Source of the DNA: Synechococcus sp. ATX 2A4
Lineage (GTDB): Bacteria; Cyanobacteriota; Cyanobacteriia; PCC-6307; Cyanobiaceae
Direction: 5' to 3'
DNA: 64,000 nt
NCBI RefSeq assembly: GCF_024346375.1
Contig: NZ_JAGQCV010000001.1
Span: 1 to 64,000, forward strand
Numbering within the stretch: the first letter of the stretch is position 1; every line of letters begins with the position of its first letter. Both the position numbers and the translations under genes were made by a program. Under the pieces are notes generated by a model. It did not search any database. It had not been told where the DNA came from and saw only the letters and a list, made by a program, of their open reading frames with translations. Positions 6,761-14,721 of this stretch are shown here, piece after piece.

Positions 6761-9700
6761 TTAAACCCACTGGGCGCACAGCAACTCAGCCTGGGCGAGC
6801 ACGGTTTTCACCGCCTCATCCTGTAGATCGGGGGGGTAGCCGAATCTGTTGAGGATGCGTTTCACCATCACGCGGATCTTGGCGCGGGCGCCTTCCCGCA
6901 GGGTCCAGTCGATCGACACGCTCTTCTTCACCTGGGTGATCAATTCGGCGGCGATCAGCTTGAGCTTGGCGTCGCCCATGGCGGCCACGGCGCTGTCGTT
7001 GGCGGCGTGGGCGTCGTAGAAGGCCACTTCGTCGTCGGACAGGCCGAGGGATTCACCGCGCTTGGTGGCGGCATCGAGTTCCTTGGCGAGGGAGATCAGC
7101 TCTTCGATCACCTCGGCGGTGGTGATGGCGCGGTTGTGGTAGGCGTTGAGGGCTTTCTTGAGCTTCTCGGAGAACACCTGGCTCTGCACCAGGTTGCGCT
7201 TGGCGCGCACCTTGAGTTCGTCTTTGAGCAGCTTCTCCAGCAACTCAGCGGCCACGTTCCGGTGCTTGAGGCCGCGCACCTCAGCCAGGAACTGATCGCT
7301 GAGGATCGAGATGTCGGGCTTGGGCAAGCCGGCGGCGGTGAACACATCGATCACCTGGCCATCGGTGGTGATCGCCTTGCTCACCAGCTGGCGGATGGCG
7401 GCATCGATCTGCTCGGGCGTTTTGCTGGTGCTGCTGGTTTGCTTGGCGAGGGCGGCCTGCAGGGCCTGGAAGAAACTCACGTCGTCGCGGATGGCGGTGG
7501 CCTCTCGTCGCTGGCGGCGCAGAGGGCGAAGGCGCGGGAGAGTTCGGCCACCACCTGCAGCCAGCGCTGCTTGCCGTTCTCCTGCTGGAGGATGAACTCC
7601 TGGCCGGCGGGAAGCAGCTGCAGGCGCTCGATGGGGGTGTCGCTGGTCCAGTTCGACCAGTTGAAACCGTGAAGGAGATCAGAGGCGACGCCGTGCTTTT
7701 CGAGCATCACGGCAATGGCCTGGGCGGTGTCGAAGGTGGGGTCGCCCTGGCCGCCGCTTTCGGTGTAGGTGGCCAGAGCCCGCTTGAGCTGATCGGCGAG
7801 GCCGAGATAATCCACCACCAGGCCGCCGGGCTTGTCGCGGAACACCCGGTTCACGCGGGCGATGGCCTGCATCAGGCCGTGGCCCTGCATCGGCTTGTCG
7901 GCATACATGATGTGCAGGCAGGGGGCATCGAAGCCGGTGAGCCACATGTCGCGCACGATCACGATCTTGAACGGGTCGGCGGCATCCTTGAAGCGGTTGG
8001 CCAGCTGGCGGCGGGCGTCCTTGCTGCGGATGTGGGGCTGCCAGTGGGGGCCGTCGTCGGCGCTGCCAGTCATCACCACCTTGAGGGTGTCGGTGGCCCA
8101 TTCGGGCCGCAGCTGGATCAGGGCGTTGTAGAGATCGACGCAGATGCGGCGGCTCATGCAGACGAGCATCGCCTTGCCATCCATCGCCTCCAGGCGTTTT
8201 TCGACGTGCGCCACCAGGTCGGCCGCCACGAGGGTGAGGCGCTTGGGATCGCCCACCAGCGCTTCGAGGGCGGCCCATTTGGTTTTCAGCTTTTCCTTCT
8301 GGGTGAACTCTTCGCCTTCGGTGATCTCCTCGAATTCGGCGTCGAGCCTGGGCAGCGCGGCGGCGTTCAGGGAGAGCTTGGAAATGCGGCTCTCGTAGTA
8401 GATCGGCACGGTGGCCCTGTCGGCCACGGCGCGCTGGATGTCGTAGATGGAGATGTAATCGCCGAACACGGCGCGGGTGTTGGCGTCGGTCTGCTCGATC
8501 GGCGTGCCGGTGAAGCCGATGAAGGAGGCGTTGGGGAGGGCGTCGCGCAGGTTGCTGGCGAAGCCATAGGAGATTTCGCCGGTCTTTTCATTCACCTTGC
8601 CACCGAAGCCGTACTGGCTGCGGTGGGCTTCGTCGGCAATCACCACGATGTTCTGCCGGGCGCTCAGCTCGGGCATGGGTTCGCCCTTGTCGGGCATGAA
8701 CTTCTGGATGGTGGTGAACACCACGCCGCCGCTGGCCCGGTTGAGCAGCTCGCGCAGCTGGTCGCGGCTGGCGGCCTGCAGAGGCGTCTGGCCGAGGATG
8801 TCGGCGCAGCGCTGGAACTGGCCGAAGAGCTGGTCGTCGAGATCGTTGCGATCGGTGAGCACCACCATGGTGGGGTTCTGCATCGCCGAATGGCGCACAA
8901 TGCGGGCGGCATAGAAGAGCATCGAGAAGCTCTTGCCGCTGCCCTGGGTGTGCCACACCACGCCGGCGCGGCGGTCGCCCGGCCGGCCGCCCAGGGTTCG
9001 GGCGGCAGGGCCCAGGCCGCTGGCACGCACGGTTTCCTCCACGGCCGCGTTCACGGCATGGAACTGGTGACAGCCGGCGATGATCTTGTGCAGAGCGCCC
9101 GAATCCGGATCTTCCTCGAAGACGATGAAGTGCTGCAGGAGATCGAGAAACCGCTGCGGCTCGAACACGCCACGGATGAGCGTTTCCAGCTCCAAAGCCG
9201 TGGCCGGGGCGTGTGCCTCGCCATCAATGCTGCGCCACACCTTGAACCATTCCTGGTTGGCCGTGAGCGAGCCGATGCGGGCCTGCAGCCCATCGCTCAC
9301 CACCAGGGCGGCGTTGTATTGAAGGAGGGTGGGAATCTCAGCTTTGGAGGTCTGCAGCTGGGCGTAAGCGCTCCAGATGGTGGCACCTTCAGCGGCGGCG
9401 TTCTTGAGATCGATCAGGCCCAGGGGCAGGCCGTTGAGGAACACCACCAGGTCGGGCCGGCGGTTGTGCTGGCCATCGCTCACAGCGAACTGGTTCAGCA
9501 CCAGCCAGTCGTTGGCGGCAACGGTTGTGAAGTCGACCAGCCGCACGTGGTCGCCGGCGATGCTGCCATCGGGCCGGGGGTATTCCACCGCCACGCCTTC
9601 CCGCAGCAGGCGATGGAAGGCGCGGTTGGTTTGGAGCAACGAGGGCGTGGCCAGGCGCAAGAGCTTGCGCAGGGCCTCTTCCCGCGCGTCGTCAGGGATG

Positions 9701-9879
9701 GCCGGGTTGAGCTGGCGGATGGCTTCGCGCAGGCGGCCCACCAGCACCACATCGCCGAACGATTCCCGCTCCGCCGTCGGTTCTCCGGGAGCCAGCTGGG
9801 GGCCGGGGAGCACCGCGTAGCCCAGCTCCTGGAACCAGCTGAGGGCCGCCTCTTCGATGAGGGCTTCGTTGAGGGTCAT
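6761..9879 (-). pseudogene. hsdR: Type I restriction enzyme R subunit, frameshifted near the C-terminal domain
   Basis: HsdR is the ATP-dependent translocase and nuclease subunit of type I restriction enzymes. From ATG 9879 the first frame gives about 800 residues: nuclease core ending in IDLKN (about 156-160), Walker [16 protein letters not shown] box IADEAHRS and the FTGTPIE motif. It ends at 7477 in [12 protein letters not shown]. The C-terminal DUF3387-like domain continues in another frame from 7480 (SFFQALQAALAKQ) to TAA at 6761. The shift is explained by an extra AG dinucleotide (CTCT on the plus strand, 7502-7505). No hsdM or hsdS gene accompanies it; a toxin-antitoxin pair lies just upstream. 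It could instead be made as two polypeptides, since the frames overlap by 4 bp. Confidence 0.8.
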
Positions 9880-10018
9880 GGCGGATCCAACCTGTGCAAC
9901 ATATGCACTGGTTGCCTTTGGGCCCAGCTTGCCTTCCTTGAGGTGAGCTGTGGCGTTCCACCTGGTTGTTGAGATGACATGGTGAGCGGCCGCTAGCTCA
10001 ATCTCGCCCCACGTCTGT

Positions 10019-10297
10019 TCATTGCGGCAGCGTGCCACTCACGTACTTGTGAAGCACGCTACTGATCAGCGTTTGATAGGGAATGCCTTCCTGCATGGCG
10101 CGGGTGCGGAGGGCTTGGAGGTCACTGCTGGACAGACGGATGTTGATCCGCTGGTCTTTCAGGCCCGTTGCCTTCGCTGCTTCCTGGAGCTGGCTGAGAA
10201 GAGCTGGCGTGGCCACACTGCGCAGTTCGCCGGCCTCGAAATCAGCGAGAAGCTGCTGCTCTGCAGGCTCCAGTTCAGGTGAGGAGGGGATGGTCAT
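10019..10297 (-). CDS. Antitoxin-like DNA-binding protein (CopG/BrnA-like) of a TA pair
   Basis: 92 residues. The C-terminal half ([20 protein letters not shown] ... [12 protein letters not shown]) has the ribbon-helix-helix pattern of CopG-type antitoxins. Its start overlaps the end of the upstream toxin-like gene by 4 bp, the usual sign of a coupled toxin-antitoxin operon in toxin-first order. It would bind the toxin and repress the operon. Family assignment is by pattern only. Confidence 0.7.
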   Translation of the reverse strand: MTIPSSPELEPAEQQLLADFEAGELRSVATPALLSQLQEAAKATGLKDQRINIRLSSSDLQALRTRAMQEGIPYQTLISSVLHKYVSGTLPQ

Positions 10298-10587
10298 GAT
10301 TCAGGCCCGGGGGGCGCAGATGGTGGGTACAAGCGGTTGGCCTTGCGGCTGGGGATGATTGTTTTGAGAAACAGGTGCTCTTCGGTTTCGATCATGGGCA
10401 CCAAGTGGATGTATCCATGGAGCCGTACCACGAGGATGCGCTGCCCTGGATAGCGCTGCTGGTTGGGGTGCTCCAACACGTCGAGGAGACCGCCGGCCTC
10501 AATAGCAACCACCACCGCCTCGAAGCACAGCTGCCGCTCGGCCAGGAGTTGAGCATTTTTCTCAGAGCTCCACGCGAAGGGCTTCAT
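10294..10587 (-). CDS. BrnT-like toxin of a TA pair
   Basis: 97 residues from ATG 10587. The layout is that of BrnT-type ribonuclease toxins: N-terminal F-x-W-S-x-E-K-N, a central FEAVVVAIE, and a C-terminal LKTIIPSRKANRLY (family pattern IISARKAT). An antitoxin-like gene follows with a 4-bp overlap. The activity (RNA cleavage) is inferred from the family. The gene is divergent from the tacA-like gene, so both operons start in the same short interval. Confidence 0.7.
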   Translation of the reverse strand: MKPFAWSSEKNAQLLAERQLCFEAVVVAIEAGGLLDVLEHPNQQRYPGQRILVVRLHGYIHLVPMIETEEHLFLKTIIPSRKANRLYPPSAPPGPES

Positions 10588-10682
10588 CAGGCCAGCATAG
10601 GGAGGCTGTGTGCCTGATGTCTTCAGACTTGGTGGGCCAAGGATCTTGGTGGCCGTACGAGCCCGGACATCGAGGCAGGCCT

Positions 10683-10967
10683 GTGGACCCCGCCAGCACC
10701 CGTTCCCGCAATCGACGCATCGAAGTACGGGCAACAGCTGAGGACCGCCTGCTGATCGATCGGGCTGTCGCCGCATCGGGCACCGATCTCACCGGCTTCG
10801 TGATCACCCATCTGCGCCTGGCCGCCCAGCAGGTGCTGGCCGACCGCGAAGAGTTCCGCCTTGACCCCGAGGCTCTCGACGCCTGGGAGCGCATCAATGA
10901 ACGGCCGGCACGCCCGATGAAGGGTCTGCGTGCGCTGATGGATCGGCCCTCTCCGATTCAGGAGTGA
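10683..10967 (+). CDS. DUF1778 (TacA-like) antitoxin
   Basis: 94 residues from GTG 10683, which begins close to the conserved SRNRRIEVRATAEDRLLIDR. In-frame ATGs at 10608 and 10617 would add non-conserved residues and overlap the divergent promoter region. The RHH-type N-terminus and the C-terminal RPARPMKGLRALMDRPSP are typical of DUF1778 antitoxins. The stop overlaps the GTG of the GNAT toxin gene. TacA-type proteins neutralise the acetyltransferase toxin and repress the operon. Confidence 0.85.
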   Translation: MDPASTRSRNRRIEVRATAEDRLLIDRAVAASGTDLTGFVITHLRLAAQQVLADREEFRLDPEALDAWERINERPARPMKGLRALMDRPSPIQE

Positions 10968-11452
10968 GCGCCAGCTACCTGTCGCCCCGGTTGCTGGCCT
11001 CCGCCGATCGCCTCGACGGTTTCGAATGCCGAACCGATCAGCAGACGCTCTGGTTGAGAAAGCACGCCCGCCAGGACCATGCCCGTGGCGGCACCACCCG
11101 GATGTTTGTGGTCACCGAAGCCAGCAGTAGCGATGTGGTGGCGTATTACGCCTGGTGCATGGCCAGCATCACGCCGGCGCAGCCCGTTGCCCTGCTGGCC
11201 CGGCTCGGGGTTGACCTTCACCATGAAGGACGGGGCCTCGGCGGGGCCCTGCTGGCGGATGTGATCAGCCGCACGGCACAGATCGGCTCTGAAGTGGGGT
11301 GCCGGGGGTTGCTCGTCCATTCCGAGAGCGCATCGGCGCGAGCGTTCTATCTGCATGTCATTCCGGAATTCGAGCCGTCCCCCACCGACCCGTTGCACCT
11401 TGTGCTGCTGATGAAGGACATCCTCAGGACGCTCTGCCAAAGGAAACGCTGA
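10964..11452 (+). CDS. GNAT acetyltransferase toxin (TacT-like)
   Basis: 162 residues, GTG start overlapping tacA by 4 bp. The N-terminus SPRLLASADRLDGFECR, the acetyl-CoA loop region HEGRGLGGALLADVISR and the C-terminal HLVLLMKD fit TacT/AtaT-type toxins, which acetylate aminoacyl-tRNA and stop translation. A decayed copy of part of this gene is at 6316-6441. It ends 6 bp from the convergent DUF4276 gene. Confidence 0.85.
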   Translation: MSASYLSPRLLASADRLDGFECRTDQQTLWLRKHARQDHARGGTTRMFVVTEASSSDVVAYYAWCMASITPAQPVALLARLGVDLHHEGRGLGGALLADVISRTAQIGSEVGCRGLLVHSESASARAFYLHVIPEFEPSPTDPLHLVLLMKDILRTLCQRKR

Positions 11453-11458
11453 GGCCGG

Positions 11459-12082
11459 TCATCCCACTGCCTCGATGACGGCTTGATGGAAAGCCCTGAA
11501 GCTGGCTGATCGGCTCCGCTGTTGATCGAGAACGGCACCGATCGCCCGTGCGGTGTCGATCTTGCGCAGCCCGCCCGGCACATACCCATGTCGTTGGAGC
11601 AGTCGTTCGAACGCTTCCCAGGTGCCTCCCGCGATGGCATCGGGATCACGAAAGCCCTGCCTGCTGGGCAGGTTGGCGGGCGCGCGGGGATAGATCTGCC
11701 GCACCGCATCCCAATCCCCGAAGAACCAGGCTTCGAGTTCTTCGATCGCCACCCGGTTCACGAGCTGCCACGGGTCATTCCCTGCCGAACTTCGGGTGCG
11801 CAGACCGGAGCGTGTGGCGATCGCTTCGAGTTGCTGTTTGAGGGCGTGGCAGTCGTCATTGTCACGGTCGACCACCACCACCAGGCGCCAATCGGGCGGC
11901 AGCCAACTGGCATAGGCGCGCAGCCTTGCTTCCAGCTTGGCGAGCAGATCGCTCTTGCCCTGAAACGGGTGCACTTCAAAAGTGCGGTCCTGAGGAAGCA
12001 GCCTCGGCAGCAGGGCGCGGAGGAAGGCTTCCATCGAAGGTTCCTCCACCAGGAACTCCAGATGGCTGGCGGCCATGGTCAT
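11459..12082 (-). CDS. DUF4276 family protein, partner of an AAA ATPase
   Basis: 207 residues from ATG 12082, which overlaps the stop of the ATPase gene by 4 bp (ATGA). The N-terminus [19 protein letters not shown], then [15 protein letters not shown] and [15 protein letters not shown], give the acidic residues expected for a Toprim-like fold (E ... DxD). DUF4276 proteins are paired with OLD/PARIS-like ATPases in defence loci. The role here, effector nuclease of the pair, is inference. Confidence 0.75.
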   Translation of the reverse strand: MTMAASHLEFLVEEPSMEAFLRALLPRLLPQDRTFEVHPFQGKSDLLAKLEARLRAYASWLPPDWRLVVVVDRDNDDCHALKQQLEAIATRSGLRTRSSAGNDPWQLVNRVAIEELEAWFFGDWDAVRQIYPRAPANLPSRQGFRDPDAIAGGTWEAFERLLQRHGYVPGGLRKIDTARAIGAVLDQQRSRSASFRAFHQAVIEAVG

Positions 12083-13314
12083 CGCCCAGGCAGGGGCCTC
12101 GTTGGGGCGCCTTGGTTCACGAGGGGATCGCCCACCCCGAGCTGGCCTTCCATCCACAACTGGCCGAGTAGAGCTCCTTCGTTCACAAATGCCTGAACAC
12201 CTTGGAGGCCGCTGGCTCGCTGGGCCTGGGTGTAGCCCTGCACATCGCGCCAGAGCACGCGCACCTCCTCTGGCCGCAAGCCGTTGAGGAAGAAGGGGGA
12301 ATGGGTGGTGACGAGAAGCTGGGTCTGGGCGATGGCGGCGCGGCACTCGTCGGCCAGTTCCTGCAGCAGGCGTGGATGAAGGAAGTTCTCTGGCTCTTCG
12401 ATGCCGATGAAGGGGGGAGGCGAAGGATCGTTGAGCATCACCAGGTAGGCGAGCATCTTCAGGGTGCCGTCGGAGGCAAAGCGAGCCAGCACCGGATGGG
12501 AAAACGGGGCATCCTTGATCTGGAGCAGCTGCCGGCCATCAGGCATGGTTTCGGACAAGACGCTCTCGATGCGTGGCACACGCTGGCGCAGCACAGCAAA
12601 GATCTGCTCCAATCGCTGTGGATGTTGCTCGGCCAGAAACTGGATCACATTGGCGATGTTGTCGCCAGAGCGGCTCAGGCGGTCTTGCGGTCCCGCCTCT
12701 GGTTGGCCGCGAGCACTGTCAGCAGAGAGGTAGGAGACATACCAGCCGGTGATGAAGTCGCGCAGCGCGGCCACGCGCGGGTGCTCAGCGAACTGCCCCA
12801 GGGCATTCACGGCCAGCAGATCGGCAGACTTCAGCGGGGTATCGACACGCTGATCCTCTTCATCTGGAAGTTCGCCACTGACGGCACTTCCCAGACCCTC
12901 GCGATAGTCGAGGAATCGGAACGGTTGGCCGTGGCTGCCGCGCTTCCAGCGCAACCACTCTTCCACCACGATTGGAGCCCCGGCCCGTTCGTCGACTGCG
13001 AGGTGATAGGTGATCAGTGGATAGCCGCGCTCGCGGTATTTGATCTCGATGGTGACCGGGCCATCACCACCACGGGTCTTGAGTTCCTTGGCCCGTCCGC
13101 GTTTGTCCCAGGCGCGGCGCAGACCCTGCTCGAAGCACTCGGCCAGGAACGCGAACACGTCGAACACCGTGGACTTACCGCTGCCATTGGGCCCCAGCAA
13201 CACGGTGAGCGGCGTGAGGTCCTTGAACTCCACATCGCGCAAGGCACGGAAGTTACGCACCTTGAGGTATTCGATTCTCGCCGGTGCACTCGAGGTGGCC
13301 GCTCTACTGCTCAT
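12079..13314 (-). CDS. AAA ATPase (AAA_21/OLD-like), likely anti-phage
   Basis: 411 residues from ATG 13314. It has an N-terminal [17 protein letters not shown] and Walker [12 protein letters not shown] near residue 40. Near residue 305 comes [19 protein letters not shown], followed by the Walker B region [13 protein letters not shown] and [10 protein letters not shown]. This SMC/OLD-type ATPase is followed by a DUF4276 gene in overlap, an arrangement like the AAA/Toprim pairs of abortive-infection systems (PARIS, OLD). It lies in the same orientation as the type I restriction genes. Confidence 0.8.
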   Translation of the reverse strand: MSSRAATSSAPARIEYLKVRNFRALRDVEFKDLTPLTVLLGPNGSGKSTVFDVFAFLAECFEQGLRRAWDKRGRAKELKTRGGDGPVTIEIKYRERGYPLITYHLAVDERAGAPIVVEEWLRWKRGSHGQPFRFLDYREGLGSAVSGELPDEEDQRVDTPLKSADLLAVNALGQFAEHPRVAALRDFITGWYVSYLSADSARGQPEAGPQDRLSRSGDNIANVIQFLAEQHPQRLEQIFAVLRQRVPRIESVLSETMPDGRQLLQIKDAPFSHPVLARFASDGTLKMLAYLVMLNDPSPPPFIGIEEPENFLHPRLLQELADECRAAIAQTQLLVTTHSPFFLNGLRPEEVRVLWRDVQGYTQAQRASGLQGVQAFVNEGALLGQLWMEGQLGVGDPLVNQGAPTRPLPGR

Positions 13315-13430
13315 GGTTGGGCCTCGCACAGGAGCGTGGGGGCCGTCGCGTCCACCAACCGGCGCACCACTTCTGCGATCTTCTCGGGAGTCACCGCCCA
13401 GGGCTTGAGGGGAGCGCCGTTACTCGACAT
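13311..13430 (-). pseudogene. Possible truncated nucleotidyltransferase (MNT) N-terminus
   Basis: A 39-codon frame reads [20 protein letters not shown] and then stops at the start of the AAA gene. This resembles the first helix of minimal nucleotidyltransferases, which normally runs into an LFGS motif. That motif is missing, so this may be a deletion remnant. The resemblance is from memory and weak. Confidence 0.3.
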
Positions 13431-13507
13431 CGGTCTCACCAGGGAGCCCGTCACTGGCCAGACGCTAGATGGGAACAGGCTGGATAGCAGGTGCGTTGAA
13501 AGGGGTC

Positions 13508-14389
13508 TCACGGATCAACGTCTCCGGAGGCTGCCGCCGCCGCCCGCTCCTGGTGTTCCTTGAGGGTGACGCCCTTGTCGTCTTTCCATTCGGTACGGCC
13601 ATTGGCGGAGCGCGCCAGCAGCATCGCGGCGGCCTGCGAGGGGGAAGTGAATTCGTAATCCTGGGCGAGGGTGAGGCTGCCTGTTCCCTCCAGGAACACA
13701 CCCTGACTTACCAGTTGCCCCCGGGCCGCCACAAACGCCGGCAAGGTGCTGTTAGCAAATTCGATGCGTGCCTTGGCACCGCGCAGCACGGTGAAGCCGC
13801 CGGGTGATTCGAAGCCATGGCCCGAGGCATCCTGACCCTTGAGGTGAAAGAGCCTGCGGCTCATCGCGGCCGGCTTGCCGCTGGGCTGCTCGAAGGCGCG
13901 AAAGCCCAGCACCGGGCAGCAGAGCAGCAGCTCCTCCAGGAAGCCATCCGCTTCTGCTCGGTCCATTTCCGCCAGGGTGATCGAGCGGCCCTGCACTGCG
14001 TTCTCCAGACGGCAGCGTTTGGCCTCCTGGGCCAGGCGGATCAGGCGGGCCTCCAGATGCTGGGCATGGGCCTTGTTGAGGTAGCCGTCTTTGGAAGTGA
14101 AGGCAAAGGCGGTGGTCCAGAACTCTTTGGCCTGATGTTGTTCCAGGCGCCGGCCAAGGGGATCAGCTTCGCCGATGTAGACGCAATCGGCGCCGCCTTC
14201 CGGGTCGGGGCCGGAGAGCACATAGACCCCCGGGCGGGCGGCCTCGTCCCGCTGGGTGAATTCCTTCAGCTGAGAGCGGGGCACCACGAAGACGATGCCG
14301 CTCCAGTTCGTCTTCTCCACGATCCGCATGCCCTCCGGCTGGCCGGAGGGCACAAACAGACGCAGGGCGAAGGGACGGGCAGGGGTCAT
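13508..14389 (-). CDS. GIY-YIG nuclease-like protein with DUF4357 domain
   Basis: 293 residues. The N-terminal half has the GIY-YIG pattern: PGVYVLSGPD, VYIGEA and GRRLEQHQ, with a helical KAHAQHLEARLI. The C-terminal half (RSANGRTEWKDDKGVTLKEH) fits the DUF4357 domain. Such proteins are common next to type I restriction genes, but their role is not settled. The start overlaps the stop of the M48-like gene by 4 bp, so it is in the hsdR operon. Confidence 0.8.
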   Translation of the reverse strand: MTPARPFALRLFVPSGQPEGMRIVEKTNWSGIVFVVPRSQLKEFTQRDEAARPGVYVLSGPDPEGGADCVYIGEADPLGRRLEQHQAKEFWTTAFAFTSKDGYLNKAHAQHLEARLIRLAQEAKRCRLENAVQGRSITLAEMDRAEADGFLEELLLCCPVLGFRAFEQPSGKPAAMSRRLFHLKGQDASGHGFESPGGFTVLRGAKARIEFANSTLPAFVAARGQLVSQGVFLEGTGSLTLAQDYEFTSPSQAAAMLLARSANGRTEWKDDKGVTLKEHQERAAAAASGDVDP

Positions 14390-14721
14390 GGGGTGGGATG
14401 GAGTGGAGGTAGCGATTCGGGCTGGCGCTTCAATTGCTCTTCAGCCTTCTCCCAATCGCCCAGATGGGCGCGCATCAGGGATTTCCAGAGCCTGCCGTGG
14501 TTGGGAACGCTGAAGTGGAGGAGTTCGTGGACAATCACGTAGTCCCAAAGGGCCTGGTCGAGCGTGAGCAGGTCGACGCTGAAGTTGAGATGGCCGTTGG
14601 TGGAGCAGGAGGCCCACTTGTGGCGCATCGGACGCATGGCGAGCCAAACCACATGCACATCCAGCTTTTGCGCCCACTCGCGCACCCGAGCCTTGAAGGC
14701 CGCTTTGTCGTTGGTGGTCAT
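14386..14721 (-). CDS. YgjP-like M48/DUF45 metallopeptidase
   Basis: 111 residues from ATG 14721, overlapping the hsdR stop by 4 bp. It holds the zinc motif VHELLH with a downstream NH pair (VPNHGRLW), typical of the short WLM/DUF45 peptidases often encoded beside type I restriction hsdR genes. The family is usually longer, so this is a compact version. The biological substrate is not known. Confidence 0.8.
   Translation of the reverse strand: MTTNDKAAFKARVREWAQKLDVHVVWLAMRPMRHKWASCSTNGHLNFSVDLLTLDQALWDYVIVHELLHFSVPNHGRLWKSLMRAHLGDWEKAEEQLKRQPESLPPLHPTP

Noticed and set aside
7669-9972. 767-codon open frame on the plus strand
   Set aside because: It is antisense to hsdR and has no recognisable domain; low-complexity His/Gly/Ala composition marks it as a shadow.
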